From positions 62,001-126,000 of the forward strand of contig NZ_VTXI01000009.1 of assembly GCF_013114545.1 (NCBI RefSeq): a stretch of 64,000 nucleotides of DNA, read 5' to 3'. The stretch's first letter is position 1; each line of letters starts with the position of its first letter. Below are positions 34,547-45,431 of the stretch, in pieces. Made by a program: the position numbers and the translations under genes. The notes below the pieces were generated by a model that worked only from the letters and a program-made list of their open reading frames with translations, was not told the origin of the DNA and made no database searches. The DNA is from Vibrio sp. RE86. GTDB taxonomy: Bacteria; Pseudomonadota; Gammaproteobacteria; Enterobacterales; Vibrionaceae.

Positions 34547-35834
34547 CTTGCTGCTCGTCTTGGATAGTTTCTACGTAAGCACTGGCGCGAATCTCTTGAA
34601 GCCAAGCGCTGGCTTCTTCGTTGAACTTACGATTAAACAAGATTCGGTAAGCTTTGTTCTTGAGTGCAGAGTCAGTGCGGTCAACTTCACGGCGATCAAT
34701 GACTTCAACGATATGCCAGCCATGAACGGTTTTAAATGGTTCACTGATCTGACCAACAGGTAACGAGTCGACTTGGTGTTTGAACTCTGGCACATAAATG
34801 TCAGAGGTTTGGTAACCCAGCTCACCATCTTGAGCGGCAGAACCTGGGTCTTGGCTGTATTGTTGAGCGAGCTCACCGAAGGTTGCTTCGCCGGCATTCA
34901 CCTGACGAATGATGTCATTTAGCGTTGCTTTTACACCGTCATCGCTGAGGATAACCGTAGGTTTGATAAGAATATGGCGAGCATTTATTTCTGTTACCGC
35001 GACAGTTTCTAGGCCTTTCACATCCTCAATTTTAAGAATATGGAAACCTACGCCACTGCGGAAAGGGCCAATAATAGTGCCTTTATTTTGTAGCTTGATT
35101 TGGTCTGCAAAGATGGTTGGCATCTCTTCTTTTCGCATCCAACCCCAATCACCGCCTTGCAGTGCTTTCGGTCCTTTCGAGTAGGTGTAAGCCATCGTGC
35201 TAAAATCAGCGCCTTCATTCAGACGTTCAACCAATTCTTTTGCTTCTGTTTCAATCGCCGCTTTGTCATCGCCATCGTTCACACGTAGTTGGATATGACC
35301 GATTTTGTATTGAACAGTTGCATTGGTTTCTTGTGCGAGCAGTTCGCTTAGGTTATCAACCTCTGCAGGCAGAATATTGATGCGCTGACGGACGAGTGCA
35401 TTGCGAGCTTCACTTGCTGCAATCTCTTTACGAATTTGCTCGCGAAACTCAGCGTAGCTTAATCCTTCATTGGTGATCGATACGCGAAGCTGCTCAACTG
35501 ATTGTTGGTTGTTTTTTGCTATCTCAGCAATCGCTTCATTGAGGCGGTTGTCATCAATGCGAACACCAATACGTTCTGCTTCTTGCTGTTGAATGGTATC
35601 AACGATCAGTTTTTCCGTTACCTGTTCAATCAAGACTTCTTCAGTCGGTAGCGACTGACCTTTTTTCTTAGCGTTTGCTTTAAGCGTCTTAATTGACGAG
35701 TCAATATCGCTTTGTAGCACAACACCACTGTTTACAATCACAGCGACTTTATCTAGTGGTACTGGCTCGGCCTGAACTAAGCTCATTGGGCTCACTAGTA
35801 TCATCGTGAGCAGAGTCTGTTTCCAAAATCTCAT
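34536..35834 (-). CDS. surA: Periplasmic peptidyl-prolyl isomerase/chaperone SurA
   Basis: This 432-residue protein has a signal peptide (ending SLVQA). An N-terminal chaperone domain follows (about 25-170), then two parvulin domains: [10 protein letters not shown] to IEDVKG, and [11 protein letters not shown] to VIDRRE. It guides unfolded outer-membrane proteins such as LptD, its upstream neighbour, to the BAM complex. It is 53 bases downstream of lptD. Confidence 0.97.
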   Translation of the reverse strand: MRFWKQTLLTMILVSPMSLVQAEPVPLDKVAVIVNSGVVLQSDIDSSIKTLKANAKKKGQSLPTEEVLIEQVTEKLIVDTIQQQEAERIGVRIDDNRLNEAIAEIAKNNQQSVEQLRVSITNEGLSYAEFREQIRKEIAASEARNALVRQRINILPAEVDNLSELLAQETNATVQYKIGHIQLRVNDGDDKAAIETEAKELVERLNEGADFSTMAYTYSKGPKALQGGDWGWMRKEEMPTIFADQIKLQNKGTIIGPFRSGVGFHILKIEDVKGLETVAVTEINARHILIKPTVILSDDGVKATLNDIIRQVNAGEATFGELAQQYSQDPGSAAQDGELGYQTSDIYVPEFKHQVDSLPVGQISEPFKTVHGWHIVEVIDRREVDRTDSALKNKAYRILFNRKFNEEASAWLQEIRASAYVETIQDEQQDEL

Positions 35835-35887
35835 TAAAGATCCTATAAAAATAAGTAGCCTGCAGTTTTAGGCCACAGGCTTAGCAA

Positions 35888-38236
35888 TTAGTTGTTTAAG
35901 AAGAACGGGCGGCCGTAACCTAAAGAGTTACCTGCGTCATCAACGCCCGCCAAGCCTGAGCCCGCACCAATTTTGGTACCAAATCCGATAATGCCGAAGT
36001 TGAGGCTAAAGTTGTTCTCATACAGTGGTTGAGGAGGTTCTGAAAGCAGGCCGCTTTGTAGCTGTTTGCTGTAAGTGAACCCAATGTACCAACAGTCGGA
36101 AGTGTAGTTAAGGCGAGCTAGCCACTCTAGTGCTTCTTCTGTTGTTAAATCATAGAAGTACTGGGCACTTGCATTCCAATTGCGGTTGATGTGATATCCG
36201 GCTAGCAGACCCGCTTGAGAAATACCATCTTTGGTGATGCCACTGACATCGAAATCTACCGTGTCTTGTAAGTAATCTTCTGTCACGTAACGGTAATTAC
36301 CCTGAACATAGCCACCTGCAAAACGGTATTCTAGTGTGCTATTCCCTAACTGTACGGCACTGGTGTCAATATCATACTGAATTCCTCCATGATAGAAGAG
36401 GTAGTCATCGTAGTTAAAATCGACTTCTACAGCCCAGGCGGAGTAATTCGATTTATCCGTGTTTTCTGGGTTAAATGAGTCGTTTTTCGTATCTTTATCA
36501 AGATAGAATATTTGACCAAAGGAAACGTTTAGGCGTTCTTTGTAGCCGTCATCAAAGAAACGAGTTGATGCACCGTAGCTAAACTGATTAGCTTCCGCGA
36601 TTTCATCGACACCACTGTATTTACGGCTTCTAAACAAACCGTAGTAATCTGTTTGCAGCAGAGTGGTGTCGTATTTACCAATATTACTCTGATCCTCTTT
36701 CGGTACGTAAACATACTGGACTTGAGGTTCAAGAGTTTGGGTATAACCATTAAAAATAGTGGTATCACGCTCAAGAACGACCCCTGCGTGTGTTCTAAAC
36801 TCGGGGATTACTCGAGATACAGTTTCCTCTAAGCCAAAGTTAGCATTAGACTCTTTATCTCCAGTTGTTGTATCTACGCCATCCAAATCTTGTTGATAGT
36901 AGGTACCAAGCACACGAGCTTCAGTTGTCCATGTTCCCCAAGTTGTTCCAAAAGGAATTGTTAGACCGGGTTCTATATGGACTCGTGTGGCGGATGGCTT
37001 ACCTTCTGCATCGGTATCAAATTTTGATATATGGCTGATCATATCGAAGTCAAGATAACGCATTAGCTCGGGAGCATAGTAGTTATACTCTAGCTGAGGT
37101 AACAGACGATAAGGTAGGTTGTTGCTGGTGGTTAGAACTTGGAAGTCTCGAGTAAGAATCGATGCGTCCCATGACTGAGAACGATAGGTTGCTTGAGCTT
37201 CCTGGATTAGTTGACCGTCTTCACGGTTACCAATTGAAGAGTCAACATGCGAGAAGTAGGAAATATCACTCACTTTTGAGTAATCGACTTCAAATTTCCA
37301 GCTTTCCTGGAAAATACCGGCATGCTGCCATTGGAAGCCCCAACGATCACCAAGTTCGGGGTACTTTTTATCATTCGCAAGGTATTCAGACTTTAGATTA
37401 GTAGTACCAAAATCTGATAGGTGGCGGAACTCGCTGTTGAGCTGAGTGCCACGCTCTTGCATGTACTTAAATGTGGTTTCTAAATCGTAGTTCGGTGCCA
37501 GGTTCCAATAGATAGGAACCTCCATCTCAAAACCATCACTCGAACCATAGGAAACGGTCGGGTACAGGAAGCCTGTTTTACGAGTATCACCAATAGGAAC
37601 GGTTAAGTATGGTAAGTAGAATACTGGTACGCTGACGACTTCAAAGCGAGGGTTGTAGAAAGTTGCTTCTTCCTCATTTTGGTCAATATCAATACTTGAA
37701 GCGACCATGCGCCAAGAGTTATCGCCTTCAGGGCAAGAAGTAATGGAGCCATCTTCTATCTCATATACCGCCTTACCAGTCTTCGCTACATAGACGGCTT
37801 CACCGCGTCCAGGTTCACAAAGGAACTGATAATTGGTATTTTCGAGGGTAACAAAATCCGTGTTTAGGTTGTTTGTAGCTTTATCTGAAATGGTTTTTAA
37901 TTCACCATCACTAAAGGTAACGTTACCTTCAGCGACAACTACATTGTCTTGCTGGTGTAAGGTGACATTATCCGCAATCATGCGTTTCTTGCCTTGAACA
38001 ACAACAACATTGCCGCGGTAAGTCGCTTTATTACCATTGATGGCTTCTAAGCTGTCTGCTTCAACGTTAACAGGTAGTTGATTGGCATTTTCTGGCTCTG
38101 GTTCGTTGATCAAACATTGATCTATAGCGGGCAGTTCCTGCACACTATCGTCTAACGTGGATTCTGCTTGAGTCTGAGGCACTACAAAAGCAGCACTGAT
38201 TGAAGCGGCTAACAAGGTGCGTGGAAAACGTAACAT
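35888..38236 (-). CDS. lptD: LPS assembly outer-membrane protein LptD
   Basis: This 782-residue protein has a signal peptide, then an OstA/LptA-like N-terminal domain ([25 protein letters not shown]). The C-terminal barrel of about 550 residues contains [21 protein letters not shown] and ends in GRPFFLNN. Two Cys pairs for the LptD disulfides are visible (DQCLINEPE and FLCEPGR on the N-side, SDCWYIG on the C-side). It inserts LPS into the outer leaflet together with LptE. Confidence 0.97.
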   Translation of the reverse strand: MLRFPRTLLAASISAAFVVPQTQAESTLDDSVQELPAIDQCLINEPEPENANQLPVNVEADSLEAINGNKATYRGNVVVVQGKKRMIADNVTLHQQDNVVVAEGNVTFSDGELKTISDKATNNLNTDFVTLENTNYQFLCEPGRGEAVYVAKTGKAVYEIEDGSITSCPEGDNSWRMVASSIDIDQNEEEATFYNPRFEVVSVPVFYLPYLTVPIGDTRKTGFLYPTVSYGSSDGFEMEVPIYWNLAPNYDLETTFKYMQERGTQLNSEFRHLSDFGTTNLKSEYLANDKKYPELGDRWGFQWQHAGIFQESWKFEVDYSKVSDISYFSHVDSSIGNREDGQLIQEAQATYRSQSWDASILTRDFQVLTTSNNLPYRLLPQLEYNYYAPELMRYLDFDMISHISKFDTDAEGKPSATRVHIEPGLTIPFGTTWGTWTTEARVLGTYYQQDLDGVDTTTGDKESNANFGLEETVSRVIPEFRTHAGVVLERDTTIFNGYTQTLEPQVQYVYVPKEDQSNIGKYDTTLLQTDYYGLFRSRKYSGVDEIAEANQFSYGASTRFFDDGYKERLNVSFGQIFYLDKDTKNDSFNPENTDKSNYSAWAVEVDFNYDDYLFYHGGIQYDIDTSAVQLGNSTLEYRFAGGYVQGNYRYVTEDYLQDTVDFDVSGITKDGISQAGLLAGYHINRNWNASAQYFYDLTTEEALEWLARLNYTSDCWYIGFTYSKQLQSGLLSEPPQPLYENNFSLNFGIIGFGTKIGAGSGLAGVDDAGNSLGYGRPFFLNN

Positions 38237-38384
38237 CGAGTTTTACTATCCTGTTGAACTTGATATATCCGGTGAATAGATGACCGAATGTAAAATAAAA
38301 CGGTCCTTATAATAAAGTAATTTGAAGCTTACGGCACTATCAGACCGCTTCACGAAGAAAAAATTCAGAGATTGAGAGCACATA

Positions 38385-39236
38385 ATGCATATTTTCGGCA
38401 AAATTCTCGGCACATTTTTTGGTTTCCTATTTGGTGGGCCACTAGGTGCGTTATTCGGTCTATTTATCGGCCATCAGTTTGATAAAGCACGTCGCTTACG
38501 CCAAGCGGGTTTCAATACGGGGTTTGGTAGCGGCCCAAGTCAAGCCCAACGTCAGGAAGAGTTCTTTAAAGCGGCATTTGCTGTGATGGGACATGTGGCG
38601 AAAGCAAAAGGGCAGGTGACTCGTCAGGAGATAGAACTTGCAACCACCATGATGGACAGAATGAACCTTCATGGAGAGCAACGCAAAGCCGCGCAGAATG
38701 CATTTAGGGAAGGTAAAGAGAGTGATTTTCCGCTAGAAACGGTCTTGGAGCGTGTGCGAATTTCAGCTGGTGGTCGTTTCGACTTGATGCAGTTTTTCTT
38801 AGAACTTCAAATCTCAGCCGCGTTTGCCGATGGTGATATTCACCCAAGTGAGCGTAATGTTCTGCACAAGATTGCAAGTGGGTTGAACTTCTCTTCCGAG
38901 CAACTTGAACAAAGACTAAGAATGCAAGAAGCGGCATTTCGCTTCCAACAGGGTGGCTTTGGTGGTCAGAGCCAAGGAAAGTCGCAACATTCAGGTGGAA
39001 GTTGGCAGCAAGCATCTACGGCTGATCAGTTGAGTGATGCATACAAGTTAATTGGTGTAGATAGCAGTGCCGACGCTAAAACTGTGAAACGTGCGTACCG
39101 TAAACTAATGAATGAGCACCACCCTGATAAATTGATGGCAAAAGGTTTACCGCCAGAAATGATGAACGTCGCTAAAGAGAAGTCACAAGAGATTCAAAAC
39201 GCTTATGATTTGATTAAGAAAGCGAAAGGCTTCTAA
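38385..39236 (+). CDS. djlA: Co-chaperone DjlA
   Basis: This 283-residue protein has one N-terminal transmembrane helix with glycine repeats (FFGFLFGGPLGALFGLFIGHQFD). A TerB-like central domain follows, then a Gln/Gly-rich linker and a C-terminal J-domain (AYKLIGVDSSADAKTVKRAYRK) with the HPD tripeptide that stimulates DnaK. It is a membrane-anchored J-protein. Divergence from lptD is the usual arrangement. Confidence 0.95.
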   Translation: MHIFGKILGTFFGFLFGGPLGALFGLFIGHQFDKARRLRQAGFNTGFGSGPSQAQRQEEFFKAAFAVMGHVAKAKGQVTRQEIELATTMMDRMNLHGEQRKAAQNAFREGKESDFPLETVLERVRISAGGRFDLMQFFLELQISAAFADGDIHPSERNVLHKIASGLNFSSEQLEQRLRMQEAAFRFQQGGFGGQSQGKSQHSGGSWQQASTADQLSDAYKLIGVDSSADAKTVKRAYRKLMNEHHPDKLMAKGLPPEMMNVAKEKSQEIQNAYDLIKKAKGF

Positions 39237-39254
39237 GTTTATTTTTGAGTGCTG

Positions 39255-39291
39255 AAAGCCGGAGTGTGTTACTGACATGCTTCGGCTTTTT
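39255..39291 (+). terminator. Terminator of djlA
   Basis: AAAGCCGGAG pairs with CTTCGGCTTT across a 14-base loop, followed by a T-run. It lies 19 bases after the djlA stop. Confidence 0.75.
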
Positions 39292-39338
39292 CGTTTGTGG
39301 CGACGTAACGATAACTACACCCAAACCATCAAAAGCAA

Positions 39339-39374
39339 AAAAGGCGTAGTAGGTATTAACCTGCTACGCCTTTT
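39339..39374 (-). terminator. Terminator of the tRNA-Ile gene
   Basis: AAAGGCGTAG and CTGCTACGCCTTT form a stem of at least 10 bp, with an A-run on the left that reads as TTTTTT on the minus strand. It lies just downstream of the tRNA. Confidence 0.85.
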
Positions 39375-39380
39375 CGAATA

Positions 39381-39456
39381 TGGTGGCCCCTCGCAGACTT
39401 GAACTGCGGACCAATCGATTATGAGTCGACTGCTCTAACCACTGAGCTAAGGGGCC
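39381..39456 (-). tRNA. tRNA-Ile with CAU anticodon (AUA-reading after lysidine modification)
   Basis: The minus strand folds as a 76-nt tRNA with encoded CCA. The acceptor GGCCCCT pairs with AGGGGCC, the D-arm is GCTCAGTGGTTAGAGC, and the anticodon loop is CTCATAA with anticodon CAT. A TTCAAGT T-loop follows. Its sequence is nearly that of E. coli ileX/ileY (GGCCCCTTAGCTCAGTGGTT), so it is tRNA-Ile2, whose C34 is changed to lysidine, and not tRNA-Met. In E. coli the same tRNA also lies next to rpoD. Confidence 0.93.
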
Positions 39457-39555
39457 GTATAGGGGAATGATTATAGGGGATGCGGATCAGACTGTCTAGA
39501 CGGCAGTAGGGGTAAATGCGCTTAGTTTTTATTCACTTAAATCATTCACAAACAA

Positions 39556-39582
39556 AAAAGGTGAGCTAGTGCCCACCTTTTA
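39556..39582 (-). terminator. Terminator of rpoD
   Basis: AAAGGTG and CACCTTT form the stem; read on the minus strand it is followed by TTTTTTG. It begins 20 bases after the rpoD stop codon. Confidence 0.85.
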
Positions 39583-39602
39583 ATCAATCAAGCTAACGTT
39601 GA

Positions 39603-41456
39603 TTATTCGTCTAGGAAGCTACGCAGAGTTTCTGAGCGGCTTGGGTGACGAAGTTTACGCAGTGCTTTTGCTTCGATCTGACGGATACGCTCACGAGTAA
39701 CGTCGAACTGCTTACCTACTTCTTCTAGAGTGTGGTCAGTGTTCATATCGATACCAAAGCGCATACGCAGTACTTTTGCTTCACGCGGAGTAAGACCTGC
39801 AAGAACGTCTTTTGTTGCTACTTTTAGGCTGCCGGCAGTTGCAGAGTCTAGCGGTAGCTCAAGTGTCGTATCTTCAATGAAGTCACCTAGATGCGAATCT
39901 TCGTCGTCACCGATTGGTGTCTCCATTGAGATTGGCTCTTTAGCGATCTTTAGAACTTTACGGATCTTATCTTCTGGCATTTGCATACGCTCTGCCAACT
40001 CTTCTGGTAACGGCTCTCGACCCATCTCTTGTAGCATTTGGCGAGAGATACGGTTTAGCTTGTTGATCGTTTCGATCATGTGTACCGGAATACGAATCGT
40101 ACGTGCTTGGTCTGCTATCGAACGAGTGATTGCCTGACGAATCCACCATGTCGCGTAAGTCGAGAACTTGTAACCACGGCGGTATTCGAACTTATCTACC
40201 GCTTTCATCAGACCGATGTTACCTTCTTGAATTAGATCCAAGAACTGTAGGCCACGGTTGGTGTATTTCTTCGCAATAGAGATAACAAGACGTAAGTTCG
40301 CTTCAACCATCTCTTTCTTCGCACGGCGAGCTTTAGCTTCACCGATAGACATACGACGGCTGATGTCTTTGATGCTTTGAACCGTTAGAGATGTCTCTTC
40401 TTCGATGATCTTCAGCTTTGAGATAGAGCGGCGGATGTCATCTTCGCTACGGCGGATCTTTTCTGCGTATGGTTTATCAGACGCTAAGATTTCATCTAAC
40501 CATGCTTCTGTCGACTCATTACCTGTGAACAGTGTAATGAATGACTTCTTAGGCATTTTTCCGTATTCAACAGTCGCCTTCATGATCAGACGTTCTTGAG
40601 TACGTACGCGTTCCATTGATGTACGTAGTTCTTCAACTAGGTAATCAAATTGTTTAGGCGTTAGACGGAACTCTTTAAATACATCGATAACCATTTCATG
40701 CGCAAGCGTTGCTTTCGGGCTGTCATCGCCGTACTCGTTACACGCTAGCTGGAAATTTTGGAATGTGTTGCGCAGAGCCGTGAACTTTTCAAGAGCAAGT
40801 TCAGGATCGATACCTGTATCTTCCTCTTCTTCCTCATCATCCTCAGACTCTTCTTCCGCATCTTCTGCGTCTTCGTCTTTAAGATCTTTCTCAGCCAGCT
40901 CAGAACCGATGTGGGTAGCTGTCGGTGCTGCTGTTTCATCTGCATCAGGGTCAACAAAACCAGTAATTAGGTCAGTTAGACGCAGCTCTTCAGCTTGAAC
41001 CTTATCGAATTGCTCAAGAATGTAAGGAATCGTTCCTGGGTATTCTGCAACAGAGTTTTGAACCTGGTTAATACCATCTTCAATACGCTTAGCAATATCG
41101 ATCTCGCCTTCACGAGTCAATAGCTCTACGGTACCCATTTCACGCATGTACATGCGAACTGGGTCTGTGGTGCGACCGATTTCATTCTCTACGCTAGAGA
41201 GTGCAGCTGCAGCAGCTTCTGCCGCATCTTCATCGGTGATTGTATCGTCATCATTCAGTGCAAGATCATCAGCGTCAGGAGCAGTTTCTACTACTCGGAT
41301 GCCCATATCGTTGATCATCTGAATGATATCTTCGACCTGCTCTGAATCTACGATTTCTGCTGGCAGGTGGTCGTTTACTTCTGCGTAGGTCAGATAGCCT
41401 TGTTCCTTGCCTTTAATGACAAGTTGTTTCAGCTGTGACTGCGGATTTTGATCCAT
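39603..41456 (-). CDS. rpoD: RNA polymerase sigma factor RpoD (sigma-70)
   Basis: This 617-residue protein has region 1.1 at the start and region 1.2 ([16 protein letters not shown]). A very acidic non-conserved insert follows ([16 protein letters not shown]). Then come region 2 ([28 protein letters not shown] and [15 protein letters not shown]), region 3 and region 4 ([15 protein letters not shown] and [18 protein letters not shown]). It is the housekeeping sigma factor and the last gene of the rpsU-yqeY-dnaG-rpoD group. Confidence 0.98.
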   Translation of the reverse strand: MDQNPQSQLKQLVIKGKEQGYLTYAEVNDHLPAEIVDSEQVEDIIQMINDMGIRVVETAPDADDLALNDDDTITDEDAAEAAAAALSSVENEIGRTTDPVRMYMREMGTVELLTREGEIDIAKRIEDGINQVQNSVAEYPGTIPYILEQFDKVQAEELRLTDLITGFVDPDADETAAPTATHIGSELAEKDLKDEDAEDAEEESEDDEEEEEDTGIDPELALEKFTALRNTFQNFQLACNEYGDDSPKATLAHEMVIDVFKEFRLTPKQFDYLVEELRTSMERVRTQERLIMKATVEYGKMPKKSFITLFTGNESTEAWLDEILASDKPYAEKIRRSEDDIRRSISKLKIIEEETSLTVQSIKDISRRMSIGEAKARRAKKEMVEANLRLVISIAKKYTNRGLQFLDLIQEGNIGLMKAVDKFEYRRGYKFSTYATWWIRQAITRSIADQARTIRIPVHMIETINKLNRISRQMLQEMGREPLPEELAERMQMPEDKIRKVLKIAKEPISMETPIGDDEDSHLGDFIEDTTLELPLDSATAGSLKVATKDVLAGLTPREAKVLRMRFGIDMNTDHTLEEVGKQFDVTRERIRQIEAKALRKLRHPSRSETLRSFLDE

Positions 41457-41554
41457 AGACGGTATCCAACTTAGTATCTGGTGAAGGAATTAGTATGCGA
41501 GTTGCAAACCACACATCTTAACAAATTTATTGATTGCTGACTAATCGAACAGGG

Positions 41555-43312
41555 TTACGCTTTTAAATCTAGCATTAAGGCTAGTAGCTCCCTTCTTTCT
41601 TCGGTTGATAAACCGACACTTCTTTCTTTAGCCTGCAAATTCTCAATTTGCTTTTCGACGCATTGGGCAATTATTTTGTCCAATGAATCCAAAAATATAT
41701 CTTGCTCGTTGTCCTCATCGAGAGGAATCTCCCAACCGGCAAGGCGGGATAAGAGTGCCTCATGGGCGGTGTTTCGCCAGCTTTCGAGTAGCTGACCGGT
41801 AGTTATATTGGGATGCTGATGGCAATAATCAAGCACTTCGGCAAATAAACTTAGCCCAGGTACTGTTAACTCTCTCACACTTGAGAGATCCGGTACCATT
41901 TCAGCATAGCTTGGATTTTGGATAAGCAAAGCGATTAAGTCACGCATTGGTGTGCGTTTGATCTCTTTATGCGGTTGAGGTCGAGTTTCAACTGTGCGCT
42001 TTCGCGCTTGCCTATGCCTGTTATCAAAACCGGTTCGTTCGTCGAGCAGCTTATCGAGTAACTCTTGGAAATACGGATCAGGGATCTTATCGATCAAAGC
42101 ACTGGCATGAGCACGTAAAGCCGACTTACCTTCATTGCTACCTAGGTTGATTTGATGAATCTCAACAAGATTATCAAATAGATAACTTGATAGTGGCGTT
42201 GCTTGTTCAATTTGCTCTTCAAAAGCCTCTTTACCATATTTGCGTACATAGCTATCTGGGTCTTCGCCATCTGGCAGAAATAGGAACTTTAGCGTATTGC
42301 CGGTTTTTAGATATTGCAGTGCATTCTCTAGAGCTCGCCAAGCCGCTTCTTTACCTGCGCGGTCACCATCGTAGCAACACACTACGGTATTGGTTTGGCG
42401 GAATAATAGCTGGATATGATCGCCTGTGGTGGAAGTCCCAAGGGAAGCCACTGAATAGTCAACGCCATACTGAGCCAGTGCCACGACATCCATATAGCCT
42501 TCAACAACGAGAACTTTTGGCGGCTCTCGGTAGGCTTGCATCACCTCATAAAGGCCATATAGCTCTTTACCTTTATGGAAAATAGGTGTTTCTGGTGAGT
42601 TGAGATACTTAGGTGTGCCATCTCCCAATACACGACCACCAAAGCCAATTACTCGTCCACGGCGGTCACGAATAGGAAACATCACTCGACCACGAAAACG
42701 GTCGTAGCGATTGCCTTTGTCGTTTTCAATCAACATACCGCCAGAGACAAGCATATCTTGTGTCTGCGGCGTTTGGCCAAAGTTCTTACGTACCAGATCC
42801 CACTCGTCAGCGACGTAGCCAATACCGAACTTCTGAACAATCTGGCCTGAAAGCCCGCGATCTTTTAGATAATCAATGGCAACTTTGCTTTTTGGTTGCT
42901 TGAGTTGATCACGGTAGAACTGAGCAATACTGCCCATTAGGTCGTAGAGGTTACGTTTTTGCTCTGAATTGGCTTTTGGTTGGCTTGATTGAAACCCGCC
43001 ACCTTGTCGTTGTTCTCGTGGAACTTCAAGGCCAAGAAAGGAAGAGAGTTCTTCAATTGCTTCAACAAAGTCTAACCGCTCATACTCCATCATAAAGTCG
43101 ATGGCATTACCGTGCACACCACAACCGAAGCAGTGATAAAACTGCTTTTCTTGCGACACACTGAATGAAGGTGTTTTTTCGTTGTGGAAGGGGCAGCAAG
43201 CACCATAGTTTTTGCCTTTTTTCTTAAGTTTTACGCGAGCGTCAATAATGTCGACAATATCGAGTCGAGCAAGGAGATCATCAATGAAACTACGAGGGAT
43301 GTGTCCTGCCAT
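41555..43312 (-). CDS. dnaG: DNA primase
   Basis: This 585-residue protein has the N-terminal CHC2 zinc finger (CCPFHNEKTPSFSV... FHCFGCGVHGN-type) and the RNA-polymerase/Toprim core (VVEGYMDVVALAQYG and CYDGDRAGKEAAWRALE). A C-terminal DnaB-interacting helical domain follows. It makes RNA primers at the replication fork. It sits between yqeY and rpoD, with 98 bases before rpoD. Confidence 0.97.
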   Translation of the reverse strand: MAGHIPRSFIDDLLARLDIVDIIDARVKLKKKGKNYGACCPFHNEKTPSFSVSQEKQFYHCFGCGVHGNAIDFMMEYERLDFVEAIEELSSFLGLEVPREQRQGGGFQSSQPKANSEQKRNLYDLMGSIAQFYRDQLKQPKSKVAIDYLKDRGLSGQIVQKFGIGYVADEWDLVRKNFGQTPQTQDMLVSGGMLIENDKGNRYDRFRGRVMFPIRDRRGRVIGFGGRVLGDGTPKYLNSPETPIFHKGKELYGLYEVMQAYREPPKVLVVEGYMDVVALAQYGVDYSVASLGTSTTGDHIQLLFRQTNTVVCCYDGDRAGKEAAWRALENALQYLKTGNTLKFLFLPDGEDPDSYVRKYGKEAFEEQIEQATPLSSYLFDNLVEIHQINLGSNEGKSALRAHASALIDKIPDPYFQELLDKLLDERTGFDNRHRQARKRTVETRPQPHKEIKRTPMRDLIALLIQNPSYAEMVPDLSSVRELTVPGLSLFAEVLDYCHQHPNITTGQLLESWRNTAHEALLSRLAGWEIPLDEDNEQDIFLDSLDKIIAQCVEKQIENLQAKERSVGLSTEERRELLALMLDLKA

Positions 43313-43357
43313 AAAACCTTAGAAAAACGCACTAACAAATAGAAAGGGTAGATACAA

Positions 43358-43392
43358 ACAAGCCGCGCATTCCGAAGGATAGCACGGCTTGT
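43358..43392 (-). terminator. Hairpin terminator between yqeY and dnaG
   Basis: ACAAGCCG and CGGCTTGT enclose about 19 bases; on the minus strand it is followed by TTGT. E. coli also has a partial terminator upstream of dnaG that keeps primase levels low. The same role is likely here. Confidence 0.65.
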
Positions 43393-43409
43393 TCAATTGG
43401 GTAGGGTGC

Positions 43410-43853
43410 TTAAGCCAGTTTAGCGCGAACTAAACCACTTACTTTACCCATATCTGCACGCCCTTGGATTTGAGGTTTAAGAACGCCCATTACTTTACCC
43501 ATGTCTTGCATGCCCGCAGCACCTGACTCTGCAATTGCACTTTCAACAAGCGCAGCCACTTCATCTTCAGTAAGCGGTTGAGGCATAAAATCCTCAAGTA
43601 CTGTAATTTCAGCTTTCTCAGTATCTGCAAGATCTTGACGACCTGCAGCTTCAAATTGAGCGACAGAATCGCGACGTTGTTTAACCATTTTAGTCAGCAC
43701 AGCAAGAATGTCGTCATCGCCCAGAGTAATCTGTTCGTCAACTTCACGTTGCTTAATCGCTGATAGAGCTAAACGAATAGTGCCAAGGCGCGGTTTGTCC
43801 TTGGCTTTCATCGCTAATTTTTGCTCTTCTTTGAGCTTGTCAATAAGAGCCAT
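43410..43853 (-). CDS. yqeY: GatB/YqeY domain protein
   Basis: This 147-residue helical protein starts MALIDKLKEEQKLAMKAKDK and contains LGTIRLALSAIKQREVDE and MGKVMGVLKPQIQGRADMGKVSGLVRAKL. It matches the tRNA-binding tail domain of GatB as a stand-alone protein; its function is not established. It is inserted between rpsU and dnaG, 26 bases after rpsU, which is usual in vibrios. Confidence 0.92.
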   Translation of the reverse strand: MALIDKLKEEQKLAMKAKDKPRLGTIRLALSAIKQREVDEQITLGDDDILAVLTKMVKQRRDSVAQFEAAGRQDLADTEKAEITVLEDFMPQPLTEDEVAALVESAIAESGAAGMQDMGKVMGVLKPQIQGRADMGKVSGLVRAKLA

Positions 43854-43879
43854 AACTATAATCCTTTAGGACTTAGTTA

Positions 43880-44095
43880 TTAGTACAGGCGAACGCGACG
43901 AGCGTTTTCGCGAGCTAGCTTCTTAGCGTGACGCTTTTGAGCAGCTGCTTTAGCGCGTTTGCGAACTGTAGTTGGCTTTTCGTAGTGCTCACGACGACGC
44001 ACTTCAGAAAGGATACCTGCTTTTTCGCAAGAGCGTTTGAAACGACGTAGAGCAACGTCGAACGGTTCGTTTTCACGTACTTTAACTACTGGCAT
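43880..44095 (-). CDS. rpsU: 30S ribosomal protein S21
   Basis: This 71-residue, very basic protein starts [21 protein letters not shown] and contains [13 protein letters not shown]. It is nearly identical to S21 of other gammaproteobacteria. AGGTGAAAGG precedes the ATG. It is the first gene of the macromolecular-synthesis operon and divergent from tsaD. Confidence 0.98.
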
Positions 44096-44194
44096 ATGCC
44101 TTTCACCTCAGGGGTTAATTCGTTAATGCTGGAACGTTAGTGAGCCAAACACTGATGTTCGGTCTCAAACCAGCTTGATCAAAAATGGTGCGGA

Positions 44195-44224
44195 ATTTTA
44201 ATCCGATCGCATAGCCTTTGTAAA
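44195..44224 (-). promoter_or_regulatory. Sigma-70 promoter of rpsU operon
   Basis: On the minus strand TTTACA and TAAAAT are 18 bases apart. Transcription would start near 44188 and give a leader of about 95 nt. I saw no LexA box (CTGT-N8-ACAG), which E. coli has at this operon. Confidence 0.6.
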
Positions 44225-44326
44225 GTATTTTGTTGGGTAGAGTTTGCACAAAATTTGTTTGCGAAGCTAAGGCGCGGTAAGATTGCGCCAATTTTGAATT
44301 AGAGACAAACACATCTAGGGTAAAGC

Positions 44327-45343
44327 ATGCGCATTATTGGTATCGAAACCTCTTGTGATGAAACAGGAATCGCCATTTATGATGATGAAAAAGGACTGCT
44401 TTCTCATCAACTATATAGTCAGGTTAAGCTGCATGCGGATTACGGCGGTGTCGTTCCAGAGCTTGCTTCGCGTGACCACGTAAAAAAGACTATCCCTCTT
44501 ATTAAAGAAGCACTGAAAGAAGCTAATCTGACCCCTAAAGATATTGATGGTGTCGCTTATACAGCAGGCCCTGGTCTTGTTGGTGCACTGCTAGTTGGTG
44601 CAACGATTGGCCGCAGCATTGCTTATGCTTGGGGTGTGCCAGCCGTTCCTGTTCACCACATGGAAGGGCACCTTTTAGCTCCGATGCTTGAAGATAACCC
44701 ACCTCCATTCCCATTTGTTGCTGTGTTGGTCTCAGGTGGTCACACTATGATGGTCGAAGTTAAGGGGATTGGTGAGTACAAGATCCTAGGCGAATCGATT
44801 GATGATGCAGCAGGTGAGGCTTTCGATAAAACGGCGAAACTGATGGGGTTAGATTACCCTGGAGGCCCACTGCTTTCTAAACTGGCAGAAAAAGGAACAC
44901 CGGGTCGCTTTAAGTTCCCGCGTCCAATGACGGACCGTCCTGGTTTAGATATGAGCTTCTCTGGCCTTAAAACGTTCACCGCTAACACGATTGCCGCGAA
45001 TGGTGACGATGAGCAAACCCGTGCTGATATTGCATTAGCATTTGAAGAGGCTGTTTGTGCAACGTTATCGATCAAATGTAAGCGTGCCCTACAGCAGACA
45101 GGCTTTAAGCGTATCGTTATTGCCGGTGGGGTAAGTGCAAACCGTCGTCTACGTGCTGAACTTGAACAATTGGCGAAAAAAATGGGCGGTGAAGTTTTCT
45201 ACCCGCGCACAGAGTTCTGTACCGACAATGGTGCCATGATTGCTTATGCAGGTATGCAGCGCCTGAAAAACGGTGAACTTGCAGATCTGTCTGTACAGGC
45301 AACACCACGTTGGCCGATTGATCAGCTAGAGCCAATTGCTTAA
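44327..45343 (+). CDS. tsaD: tRNA N6-threonylcarbamoyladenosine transferase
   Basis: This 338-residue protein has the ASKHA-type motifs of Tsa[47 protein letters not shown] with the metal His pair, [11 protein letters not shown] and [12 protein letters not shown]. It carries out the last step of t6A formation on ANN-decoding tRNAs together with TsaB, TsaC and TsaE. It is divergent from rpsU. Confidence 0.97.
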   Translation: MRIIGIETSCDETGIAIYDDEKGLLSHQLYSQVKLHADYGGVVPELASRDHVKKTIPLIKEALKEANLTPKDIDGVAYTAGPGLVGALLVGATIGRSIAYAWGVPAVPVHHMEGHLLAPMLEDNPPPFPFVAVLVSGGHTMMVEVKGIGEYKILGESIDDAAGEAFDKTAKLMGLDYPGGPLLSKLAEKGTPGRFKFPRPMTDRPGLDMSFSGLKTFTANTIAANGDDEQTRADIALAFEEAVCATLSIKCKRALQQTGFKRIVIAGGVSANRRLRAELEQLAKKMGGEVFYPRTEFCTDNGAMIAYAGMQRLKNGELADLSVQATPRWPIDQLEPIA

Positions 45344-45361
45344 GCTAATAAATATAGAGAT

Positions 45362-45388
45362 AAAGTCGCCACTCATGGCGACTTTTTT
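45362..45388 (+). terminator. Terminator of tsaD
   Basis: AAAGTCGCC and GGCGACTTT form a 9-bp stem around a short loop and are followed by TTTAT. It lies 18 bases after the stop codon. Confidence 0.9.
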
Positions 45389-45431
45389 ATACCCAATATC
45401 AAGCATATAAATAAGCAGATGGACGAGTGAA

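Noticed and set aside
40758..40998. Ser- and Phe-rich plus-strand frames inside rpoD
   Set aside because: They arise from the acidic GAA/GAT-rich linker of RpoD read on the other strand.
43358..44326. LexA box in front of the rpsU operon
   Set aside because: No CTGT-N8-ACAG sequence was found in the divergent region.
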